A DNA stretch of 64,000 bases from NCBI GenBank assembly GCA_963783335.1, contig CAWAND010000001.1, positions 62,001 to 126,000 of the forward strand. Reading direction: 5' to 3'. Of this stretch, positions 9,734 through 16,779 are shown piece after piece. The stretch's first letter is position 1; every line of letters starts with the position of its first letter. The notes under the pieces are model-generated. The model made no database searches and was not told the DNA's origin. It saw only the letters and a program-made list of their open reading frames with translations. The stretch comes from CAWAND01 sp963783335. Its GTDB lineage: Bacteria; Chloroflexota; Anaerolineae; Anaerolineales; E44-bin32. The translations under genes were made by a program, and so were the position numbers.

Positions 9734-11504
9734 ATGCGCCAGTCTCTGCTGACCGATGAACAAGCCGCATTCCTGCGTGAAGAAAAGGAAGCGCTGGCCG
9801 ACATTCGAGTGGCACTCTCGGAGATCGATGTGCCGCGGGATGGGTTGGCAAGCCTGCAGACGTCCATCCTTCAACTGGATGAACTCTTCTTGCTCGTCGT
9901 GGTTGGGGAGTTCAATGCCGGAAAAAGCGCCCTGGTCAATGCACTTCTCGGTAATCAAATTCTCCCCGAAGGGACAACCCCCACCACTTCCAAGGTTACC
10001 TTGGTGAAATGGGGGGAGAAGGTTGCCGAGCAGGCTGTGGATGAGGGTTTTGGCATTCTTACCTACCCCTTGCCGTTGCTGAAGGAGCTGAACATCGTCG
10101 ATACGCCGGGCACCAATGCCGTCATCCGCCGCCACGAACGGCTGACGGACGAGTTTGTGCCGCGCAGCGACCTGGTGCTGTTTGTGACTTCGGCTGACCG
10201 TCCCATGACCGAGAGTGAGCGACTCTTCTTGGAACGGATCCTTGCCTGGGGCAAGAAAGTCGTGTTTGTGCTCAACAAAGCCGACATCTTCGAAGACGAG
10301 ACCTCGCTCGATGAGGTGCGAGATTTCGTTCTGAAGCACGCTACGGCAGTTCTGGGGGACCCGCCCGAATTCTTCCCAGTATCGGCCCGGATTGCTCAGC
10401 GCGCCCAGAATGAGCCCGATCCTGAGCAAAGCCGCCTGATGAGGGCTTCCAGCGGTCTGGATGAACTCGAGCGCTACGTCACAACCACACTGGACGATGC
10501 CACACGACTCGAGCTCAAATTGAGCAATCCGTTGGGCACCGCCGAGAACCTGGTCGTCCAGGCTCAATCAGCTGTGCGAGATGAGAGCCAGGAATTGCAG
10601 GAAGACATCCAAACCACGGCCTCGCTGGAATCGGTCATTGAAGATTATGCGAACGAGTTGCACAGTGAACTCGAACCTCGCCTGGCCTCGATCGAGAATA
10701 TTCTGCACAGGTTTGAACAGCGCGGCCTTGATTTCTTTGATACGACGCTCAGGCTAACCAACATCGCCAGCCTGGCGCGCGGATCTCAAATCCGGGCAAA
10801 GTTCGAAAAAGATGTGTTGGCCGATGTGCCCCAACAGATCGATGACCAAGTCCAACGATTGATCGACTGGCTGATTCAGAAGGACCAGCACCAGTGGCAG
10901 CAGGTGATGGACTACCTCCAGCGAAGGCAAGCACACTACCACGACGCATATCGTCGGGGAGCGGGGCGGGGGGGCATCCGAGACGCGCCGGCGCGAACTC
11001 ATCGACACCGTCGGGAAAACCGCCCAGGCCATCGTAGAGAGCTATGATCGAAATCTTGAGGCCAGTGAATTGGCCAAAAGTGTCGAAAATGCCGTGGCGC
11101 AAACGGCATTGTTGGAGGCTGGCGCCGTTGGCTTGGGGGCGCTGGTTACGATTGCGGTTGTGTCTTCCACAGTGGATGTCACCGGGCTTTTGGCCGCCGG
11201 CAGCATGGCCATCCTGGGCTTCCTCGTCATCCCTTACAAGCGCAAGCAGGCCAAGGAAAGGTTCAAAGAGAAGATGGTCACCTTGCGCACCAGGCTTGTG
11301 GGCGCCATGAGCACGCAGTTCAGGGGCGAATCAGAAAGCGCCATCGCCCGACTGAAAGACGGCGTCGCACCCTACACACGTTTCATCAAAGCTGAGCGCC
11401 AACGCCTTGAAGAAGCTGCCTCATTGCTATCGAGGCAGGAGCAGCGAATATCGGGCCTCAAGGCGCGCAGCCAGGCGGTCGCAAAGTCGGGAACCAAGTC
11501 ATGA
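9734..11504 (+). CDS. Dynamin-like GTPase, split by a frameshift
   Basis: Joined, this is a protein of about 589 aa of the bacterial dynamin-like family, which remodels or tethers membranes. G1 is GEFNAGKSALVNALLG, the threonine-rich G2 follows as TTPTTSK, G3 is DTPGTN and G4 is NKAD. After a helical middle region, the second frame (from about 10970) adds a hydrophobic pair of segments (LEAGAVGLGALVTIAVV; LLAAGSMAILGFLVIP), the membrane paddle, then a basic helical tail. The break lies in a run of eight or nine G near 10968-10976 and needs one base removed, which points to a homopolymer error or a very recent mutation. AAGGGA lies 8 bases before the ATG. Confidence 0.88.
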
Positions 11505-11610
11505 GTTTGATTGGTATGTGAGAGGGTTGCTGTGGCAGGCAGGCGGGCCAGGTGCCGCGCCAAGTCATGACCGGCGGTGGGAGATACGGTTCTTCGCCAT
11601 GCCTGGCATG

Positions 11611-11635
11611 TAGGATGGCAGTTCCCGCCATCCTA
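11611..11635 (+). terminator. Hairpin terminator after the GTPase
   Basis: A perfect 9-bp stem TAGGATGGC / GCCATCCTA with a 7-base loop, followed by TCTTA. It lies 106 bp after the GTPase stop. Confidence 0.6.
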
Positions 11636-11692
11636 TCTTATGGCCGGCGCCAACGGCCTCAGGCATGCCAGGTCCATCGGAAAGCCTGAGGA

Positions 11693-11723
11693 CCCCTGGG
11701 AAGCGCGGACCGACTCCCAGGGG
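11693..11723 (-). terminator. Hairpin, probable terminator of the 58-aa gene
   Basis: A 9-bp perfect stem CCCCTGGGA / TCCCAGGGG with a 13-base loop. It lies 19 bp downstream of the stop of the minus-strand small gene 11742..11918. No T run follows, so it may act only as a 3' stabiliser. Confidence 0.45.
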
Positions 11724-11741
11724 CTCAAGCGCTAACAGATG

Positions 11742-11918
11742 CTAAAGATTCTTCAGAAGTGTGGCCAACGCCAACAGAACGAATGCGGCTGCAACAAGCC
11801 AAAACGCGTACTGACTCAAAACGGCTATCGTTCCAAAGTGACCGAGGAGCCCTAGCACGCCCAATACAACGGCGATCCACCAGGTGATAACTTTCGGAGC
11901 AGAGAGTTTCATATTCAT
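11742..11918 (-). CDS. Small two-helix membrane protein (58 aa)
   Basis: This short gene starts MNMKLSAPKVITWWIAVVLG and ends ATLLKNL. Two hydrophobic segments (about residues 11-30 and 34-55) predict a hairpin membrane protein. A very good ribosome site, AAAGGAGAT, lies upstream of ATG 11918; a second in-frame ATG is two codons in. It is the last gene of a run of eight small minus-strand genes with individual ribosome sites. I do not recognise a named family. The conservative membrane-protein composition and the strong ribosome site argue that it is real. Confidence 0.75.
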   Translation of the reverse strand: MNMKLSAPKVITWWIAVVLGVLGLLGHFGTIAVLSQYAFWLVAAAFVLLALATLLKNL

Positions 11919-12057
11919 CGTCGTATCTCCTTTTTTTGTCGGTAGCTCTTCAATCGGGGTCCGATCTTGAGCCCGGGTCCGGCGGGTTCGGACAACCTGC
12001 CGGGAGCCTCATCATGCCGGGTTTGGTACCTATCATCGCCCGAGATGCCTTTGAGTG

Positions 12058-12330
12058 TTACGTCGTTTTGGGCTGAGACAGAGCCTCGGCTTCAAGCTGA
12101 TCCAGGCGGGTGTAGTAGTCGCCTATTTCCTTCAAATGTGCCCACGCAATCTTGCCCGTCAAGAGCATGTCGTCGTGGGTCACATCGGTCTCCGGATCGT
12201 GGGATCCATGTTCGAGTTCCACCTCAAGGCCCCGCCGGAACTGCTCCAGATCGGTTTTTCCCCAATCCAGTCCCAACTTCGTTCCGGTCGTCCGCGCCTC
12301 CTCGGTTGTGATCTTTGGTTTTTCGCTCAA
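12058..12330 (-). CDS. DUF5661-family protein
   Basis: A 90-aa soluble protein with the pattern of DUF5661: ITTEEARTTGTKLGLDWGK, then FRRGLEVELEHGSHDPETDV, then ILTGKIA-like LLTGKIAWAHLKE and DYYTRL. The function of the family is not established; it often accompanies stress-type small genes. I place the start at TTG 12330 (SEKPKITTEE follows) because AGGAGG sits 6 bases upstream. Longer GTG/ATG starts at 12348/12345 would put that ribosome site inside the coding region. Confidence 0.85.
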   Translation of the reverse strand: MSEKPKITTEEARTTGTKLGLDWGKTDLEQFRRGLEVELEHGSHDPETDVTHDDMLLTGKIAWAHLKEIGDYYTRLDQLEAEALSQPKTT

Positions 12331-12443
12331 TCTTGGCCTCCTCATCACTGAATTTCTCTGCCTCGACCATGTGATCTGGGACTGGCTCCCTGATCAGGCG
12401 TCGACACAGAATGGTTTGTGCCCGCGTACCGGAAGAGGTTCTT

Positions 12444-12602
12444 CTAGATGATCCCCAACAGCCTCAAGATCACCAGGATGACAGCGATCACGATCAGTGT
12501 GTGAATGGCGTTGCCGGTGTTCGGGATGCTGGGGATGATGCTCCGACCAAACGCGCCCAGCAGCCAGAGGACGATCAGAATGACGATAATCCAGGTCAAC
12601 AT
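12444..12602 (-). CDS. Small lmo0937/DUF5670-type membrane protein (52 aa)
   Basis: A short gene reading MLTWIIVILIVLWLLGAFGR at the start and LVIAVILVILRLLGII-like hydrophobic sequence at the end. Two membrane helices flank a short polar turn containing SIPNTGNAIH. The layout matches the widespread lmo0937 family of small membrane proteins of unknown function. AAGGAGCATCAC precedes ATG 12602, a strong ribosome site. Confidence 0.85.
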   Translation of the reverse strand: MLTWIIVILIVLWLLGAFGRSIIPSIPNTGNAIHTLIVIAVILVILRLLGII

Positions 12603-12666
12603 GTGATGCTCCTTTTATTCTTCCACGATCCGGTTTGCGATCTCGATAGCTTGAGCGACAATCCCG

Positions 12667-12816
12667 CTAACGGCCCAGAAGGATGAAGATGCCGGCGGCG
12701 ATGGCGATGATCGCCAGGATGGCACCCAGGCCGCCAATCCCGAGAAGCTGTACAAGACCCCACGCAATCAGGAAGACTGCAAGCAAGAGCATGCCAATGT
12801 TTCGGGTGAACTTCAT
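12667..12816 (-). CDS. Small membrane protein (49 aa)
   Basis: The product begins MKFTRNIGMLLLAVFLIAWG and ends in GIFILLGR. It has two hydrophobic helices separated by a glycine-rich turn (LLGIGGLGAIL). AAAGGAT precedes ATG 12816 at 9-10 bases. Proteins of this pattern are common, unnamed and membrane-bound. It sits 64 bp upstream of the DUF5670-type gene on the same strand. Confidence 0.78.
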   Translation of the reverse strand: MKFTRNIGMLLLAVFLIAWGLVQLLGIGGLGAILAIIAIAAGIFILLGR

Positions 12817-12905
12817 GCTGATGATCCTTTCTCGGTGTGATGGCTGGACGGCGAGCGCAGATGGAATCGGCGCTCGCCACCTGCGCTGATCAAGAGACTT
12901 GTCGT

Positions 12906-13226
12906 TCAGGCATCCCTGACGGCCACTTTTCCGGCGTCAAGAACCGAGGAGGCATGATCCATCCCCGCCACGAGTTTGTCCTGTCCAAGCTGCTTGAGCT
13001 GGCCGGCCCTCTCCCGAACATCGCTTGCTATCTCCTGTGAGTTCGAACGAGCCTGGGCCAGAGCTTGGTCAACCACTTCGGTTGTCCGATCCCGCACTTT
13101 GACGCCCTTTTGCTGGATCAGAGCCCGTGTCTTCTCACCCGAGTGGGGTGCTAGCAAAAGCATTGCTCCTGCGCCGGCCAGCCCACCAATCAGCATGCCG
13201 GCCAAAACGTTCACCGTCCTATTCAT
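12906..13226 (-). CDS. YtxH-like general stress protein
   Basis: A 106-aa protein with a single N-terminal membrane helix (about residues 6-26, LAGMLIGGLAGAGAMLLLAP) followed by a long charged helix with coiled-coil character. This is the YtxH pattern of stress-induced, membrane-anchored proteins. The typical PHSGEKTR motif follows the membrane segment. I favour ATG 13226 (MNRTVNV) because GGAGG lies upstream at 11 bases; an alternative ATG at 13244 (MEDIDN) contains that site. Confidence 0.82.
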   Translation of the reverse strand: MNRTVNVLAGMLIGGLAGAGAMLLLAPHSGEKTRALIQQKGVKVRDRTTEVVDQALAQARSNSQEIASDVRERAGQLKQLGQDKLVAGMDHASSVLDAGKVAVRDA

Positions 13227-13365
13227 GTTGTCTATGTCCTCCATTGGTCCCAATCCCTGTGATGCTTACCGTATCCATACCTGTCTACTTGCCAGGGCAA
13301 GAGCACATGCCGTGAAGGATGGAATCTCCCACCTACACGCCGCCGCGCGCGGGCCCTGAAGTTCA

Positions 13366-13548
13366 TCAGTCTCGCCCTTGGCCACCGAGGAAGATGCCGG
13401 CTTCCAACTGGTCCGTTTCAGAAAGTGTGGGGAGCTCGAACAGCCATCGGAGGGCTCCCAGCACCACGTCTCGGATCAAAGCCGAAATGGGCCCCTTCGA
13501 CCGAGTACCATCCGCATCCAACTCATAGTGATCAGCCTCAGGGCTCAT
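13366..13548 (-). CDS. Small unknown protein (60 aa)
   Basis: A short soluble protein starting MSPEADHYELDADGTRSKG, with an acidic N-terminus and an amphipathic middle (ISALIRDVVLGALRWLFELP). An AGGAGGGATCGAT ribosome site directly precedes ATG 13548 and fixes the start. The gene lies 24 bp downstream of the YggT-like gene on the same strand. I do not recognise its family; the amphipathic helix could sit on a membrane surface. Confidence 0.65.
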   Translation of the reverse strand: MSPEADHYELDADGTRSKGPISALIRDVVLGALRWLFELPTLSETDQLEAGIFLGGQGRD

Positions 13549-13572
13549 ATCGATCCCTCCTCGGACCAACAA

Positions 13573-13983
13573 TCACATCTGGGTATGATGATCGGTGGTC
13601 GTCGTTCTGGTGACGCCTTCCACGGGGGCGGTGGGGCGGTAGAAGATCAGCCAAATGATTCGCTCAAGCCCCCAGGCAATCAAGGCATATACGACCATGG
13701 CGATCACGGTTGAGATCTCCAGCACCATGCCTCCGGCCGATGGCGTTCCGGTCAACCCAGCAAAGGGGAGCAGGAAGAGGCTGGTGAAACCATATACGAA
13801 TGCGGCAATTGGGCTGTCGGGGTTGGCGGCGATCAGCTTCAGCCCAACACGCAGCGCCAACGCAGCTTCCAGGATTCCGAACAGCAGCCAGACCAGCTGG
13901 GTGGCCTTGAAGGTGAAAATGCGCCGTTCTCTTTCCGGTTCCTTTTGTGTCATTCGGACTTCTGAAACACTGTTGTCTGTCAT
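13573..13983 (-). CDS. YggT-like small integral membrane protein
   Basis: A 136-aa protein with a charged N-terminus (EPERERRIFTFKATQ) and three hydrophobic segments, about residues 27-50, 62-82 and 90-115, in the order seen in YggT/YlmG-type proteins. GGGAGGTCGAA precedes ATG 13983. The C-terminal tail is Thr-rich (TRTTTTDHHTQM). It belongs to the run of small envelope/stress genes. Its role in the family is unclear. Confidence 0.75.
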   Translation of the reverse strand: MTDNSVSEVRMTQKEPERERRIFTFKATQLVWLLFGILEAALALRVGLKLIAANPDSPIAAFVYGFTSLFLLPFAGLTGTPSAGGMVLEISTVIAMVVYALIAWGLERIIWLIFYRPTAPVEGVTRTTTTDHHTQM

Positions 13984-14046
13984 TTCGACCTCCCAAACGA
14001 TATGTGAAGATTTTCACAAACGCGACGGGTTGATCCGAGAATTCTG

Positions 14047-14070
14047 CAGGGGTGCACAGGCGCACCCCTG
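14047..14070 (-). terminator. Hairpin between the GlsB-like and YggT-like genes
   Basis: A perfect 9-bp stem CAGGGGTGC / GCACCCCTG with a 6-base loop, 47 bp past the stop of the GlsB-like gene. No T run follows, so it is a weak terminator or a stabilising hairpin. Confidence 0.45.
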
Positions 14071-14116
14071 CTCAAGGAAGCCTCTAAACGGCGTGCCAGA
14101 AATTGGGTGACTGGGC

Positions 14117-14371
14117 TCACACTCTGCGGCGGAGAAGATGGACAATCGCGATCACGATGACGGCGCCCAGCAGCGTCACCAACATGGTGGGCAGGTTGAT
14201 GGCATCGTTGATCGTCCCGACATGGAAAATCGGGCTGAGGAAGTAGCCGGCCAGGAAGGCGCCCACGACGCCCACCACGATGTTGATCAACAGGCTCGAC
14301 CGGTCGCGCATGATTTCACTTGCCAGCCAACCGATGATCGCCGCAGCGACGAGGTAGATGAGGATATTCAT
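14117..14371 (-). CDS. GlsB/YeaQ/YmgE-family stress membrane protein
   Basis: An 84-aa protein of the transglycosylase-associated family. It has three predicted helices: LIYLVAAAIIGWLASEIM, the glycine-rich LINIVVGVVGAFLAGYFL, and LVTLLGAVIVIAIVHLL. TTAGGAGATAAACC precedes ATG 14371. Members are induced by acid or general stress, but their biochemistry is unsettled. This is the first (most upstream) gene of the small-gene run, so the run's promoter may lie in 14372..14556. Confidence 0.92.
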   Translation of the reverse strand: MNILIYLVAAAIIGWLASEIMRDRSSLLINIVVGVVGAFLAGYFLSPIFHVGTINDAINLPTMLVTLLGAVIVIAIVHLLRRRV

Positions 14372-14556
14372 GGTTTATCTCCTAATTCTTCTAACTGAGG
14401 GGCACGGCTTGGCACTTGTCGCCTTGTCTATCCTTACGAATCTTTGTCATTCATAGGGACCTCCGGTGATTCCTTGCAGCTGTCCCAAGTTTGCGCCGGC
14501 GCTCGGGGCAGCGGAGTGCGCCGGGATATCGGACTCCAGCCAACAGCCAGGTGTCA

Positions 14557-14928
14557 TCAATTCATCGCAGCACTTGAGGCGAAGGTGCGCAAGTACTCGG
14601 CCACGCGCTTAGGCGTATCGCCTTTGCTGATAAACGCATCGGCGCCGGCAGAGAGCGCGGCCCGCTGACGGGCATCCATTTGACTGATGAGCACGATCAC
14701 CACCGCAGCCGGACAGGCCTGGCGCAGTTCTGCCAGTGCGGCATTGGGGGAATCAGAAAGCAATTCCCAATCCACCAGGAGCATGTCCACGCGACTGACG
14801 GGTGCCTGTGCCAGGGTAGTTGGCCAATCGGTTGCTTCGCCAGCCAGCTCCAACTTCAGATCCTGGAGCGTGAGGCGCAGGGCGGAGCGCTCATCGAGTT
14901 TGGCATTGGCCAAGTAGACGCGTGTCAT
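14557..14928 (-). CDS. Single-domain response regulator (receiver only)
   Basis: This 123-aa CheY-like receiver carries the putative phospho-Asp in DMLLVDWELL and the Lys in DAFISKGD. Serine replaces the usual threonine (VIVLISQMD). There is no output domain. I use ATG 14928 (MTRVYLANAK), the start conserved with the truncated paralogue at 1..116. Upstream lies repeat copy C and then the decayed NarL regulator, so this is a duplicated signalling block. The kinase partner is unknown. Confidence 0.87.
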   Translation of the reverse strand: MTRVYLANAKLDERSALRLTLQDLKLELAGEATDWPTTLAQAPVSRVDMLLVDWELLSDSPNAALAELRQACPAAVVIVLISQMDARQRAALSAGADAFISKGDTPKRVAEYLRTFASSAAMN

Positions 14929-14959
14929 AGGTCCAGCGTACTGTAGGGGGGGGGGCAGG

Positions 14960-15004
14960 CACATCCATCCACAGGGGAGCTTTTGCCTCCGCCGTTTGGG
15001 GGAG
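14960..15004. repeat. Intergenic repeat, copy C
   Basis: The same 45-bp block as at 147..191 and 4081..4124 (CTTTTGCCTCCGCCGTTTGG here). It lies between the stop of the decayed NarL regulator and the MTRVYL receiver, preceded by an eleven-base or longer G run near 14945-14955. Confidence 0.75.
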
Positions 15005-15018
15005 CTAGGTGTCGGCGA

Positions 15019-15272
15019 CTAGGTGATCAGCCCCTGGCGCATGGCGAGGTTCACTGCTTCGGTGCAACTAGCAACGCCGAGTTTGGTGAGGATAGTGCTG
15101 GCGTGGGATTTAATGGCGGAGGGAGAGACGGTCAGCCTTACGGCAATCTGGTCATTGGTCAGACCCTCGACCAACAGGGCCGGCACCTCTGCTAGCGGAC
15201 GGTCAGGTCGCAACCGAGCTCAGGAGGCTGGCCGGCGGACCGGACGACGCCCCGGTTGGACTCGGCAGACAG
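15019..15272 (-). pseudogene. Decayed C-terminal remnant of a NarL-type regulator
   Basis: The helix-turn-helix of the 4139..4786 regulator is recognisable here: VEGLTNDQIAVRLTVSPSAI and the ending MRQGLIT. Just upstream, in another frame, is RSAGQPPELGCDLTVR, matching RSAGQPPAPGFDLTARE in the intact copy. A frame change (net loss of one base) near 15195-15213 joins them. Nothing upstream of about 15272 matches the receiver domain, so this is a 5'-truncated and frameshifted duplicate. Confidence 0.85.
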
Positions 15273-15495
15273 GTTGGGGGGCATCGGTTCAGATTGGCAA
15301 ACGGCGGACCCGGCAGATAAGGGCGTTGGTCGGATGGTGAACTGCTGCGCCCAGTTAGGGCTTGGGAAATGCAGCTCCGATCCTTGGGAGCGTTGTTGGC
15401 AGTTTTGCACAAGGAGTCATCAGAGTCTCCCCTCATGGGATTTGAACAATCCGCACAAGCTTGCGCTAGAGGGGTTCTTGATTAGGAAGGTGAGC

Positions 15496-16650
15496 TCAAT
15501 CCTTGTTCGCTCCTTCCTCTGGTGAGGGTCCGGCCGCAGTGTTTACCACAGCACGATGCCCGAACTGATCCAGCGAGGCCATGTCTGTGGATGATTTCCT
15601 TGAATGGAGAGCAATCTCATGAGCCAAGTACTTGGCGTCCCGGCCAACGCCCGGAATCAAGGCTGAGCTGGCCGCATACTGAAATGGAAGGCCCAAGAAA
15701 TACATGCCGGGTTGTCTTTCGACGACGCCGCGCGAGTGCTTCGGCTTCCCGTCTGAATTGAAGATGGGCAAGTCGATCCATCGGAAATCCAGGCCAAAAC
15801 CGGTCGCCCAAATCACAACGTCGATGTCCAGGTTTGTGCCGTCCGCAGTCGTAGGTTTGCCTTGCTCGACCCCCACCGTCCTTGGCAGGCGCTTGATTCC
15901 CGCTTCGGTGAAGTCGTGCTCCATGATGCCCTCGACCGGCGTGCCTTTTGAAACCATCTTGCTGATCACCATTCGACCTATGGGGTTGCCTCTCGAGATG
16001 ATCCGGTGGAGGGCGAAAAAGACAATGCCGGCAAGAGCGGGATGGGGCGGCTTTGGCAGCATGCCTGGCGGTTTGCCCGAGAGGAACACCTTCCGTGAGG
16101 CTGCGAGCTCGAGCGCAATCTCAGCTCCGGAATTGCCGACACCAACAACCAATACATCGCCATCAGGCAGGTGGGTCGGGTTGCGGTATTCGCTGGAGTG
16201 GATCTGAAGAATGCTGGGGTCAAGACCGCCAGCGAAGGGTGGCACATAAGGCGTTCGTTCTGCCCCTGTGGCTACCACGACCTGGTCAGCCTTGAATGAG
16301 CGGTCGCCAGCCGTGATCTTGTACCGGATGCCATCCCGACTCAAGCTTTCGACGTGTGTGTTCAACTGAACTGGAAGGTCAAAAGCGGCCGCGTAGGATT
16401 CAAGGTAGTCGGCCATCTCGTCCTTGGTAGGATAGCGATTCTGGTCTCCTGGAAAGGGTTTCCCAGGCAGCCGGCTGAACCGGGCCGGCGTAAACAGCTC
16501 CAGGCTATCGTAGCGCTTACGCCATTGATCGCCGATCCTCCGGCCCGCCTCGAGGATGACGAAATCGGTGCCTTGCTTGGCTAAGTGGTACCCCATTGCG
16601 AGGCCTGATTGGCTACCCCCGATGATCACTACGTCGTGACTTGAGTCCAT
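15496..16650 (-). CDS. Flavin-dependent monooxygenase-like NAD(P)/FAD oxidoreductase
   Basis: A 384-aa two-dinucleotide-fold flavoprotein, probably an FMO/YczJ-type monooxygenase or quinone-type reductase. The FAD Rossmann motif is VVIIGGSQSGLAMGYHLAKQ, and the NADPH Rossmann motif VVGVGNSGAEIALELA lies near residue 170. VIWATGF, typical of this group, is near the C-terminus. I choose ATG 16650 (MDSSHDV) with GGGAGCGGG upstream; the open frame extends to 16731 without a good site. It lies 129 bp after the MalT-like regulator on the same strand and may be its target. The substrate cannot be read from the sequence. Confidence 0.9.
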   Translation of the reverse strand: MDSSHDVVIIGGSQSGLAMGYHLAKQGTDFVILEAGRRIGDQWRKRYDSLELFTPARFSRLPGKPFPGDQNRYPTKDEMADYLESYAAAFDLPVQLNTHVESLSRDGIRYKITAGDRSFKADQVVVATGAERTPYVPPFAGGLDPSILQIHSSEYRNPTHLPDGDVLVVGVGNSGAEIALELAASRKVFLSGKPPGMLPKPPHPALAGIVFFALHRIISRGNPIGRMVISKMVSKGTPVEGIMEHDFTEAGIKRLPRTVGVEQGKPTTADGTNLDIDVVIWATGFGLDFRWIDLPIFNSDGKPKHSRGVVERQPGMYFLGLPFQYAASSALIPGVGRDAKYLAHEIALHSRKSSTDMASLDQFGHRAVVNTAAGPSPEEGANKD

Positions 16651-16779
16651 TTCCCGCTCCCATGCTGATCCATCCCTCAGGGTCGTCTGGGCCTTAGGAT
16701 AGAACAGGGTGGGGAGCAGATCATGCCCCAAACGGGGTATTCGCGCGGGGTATGTTGGCTGTAGAGGTGTGGGGTAGCT

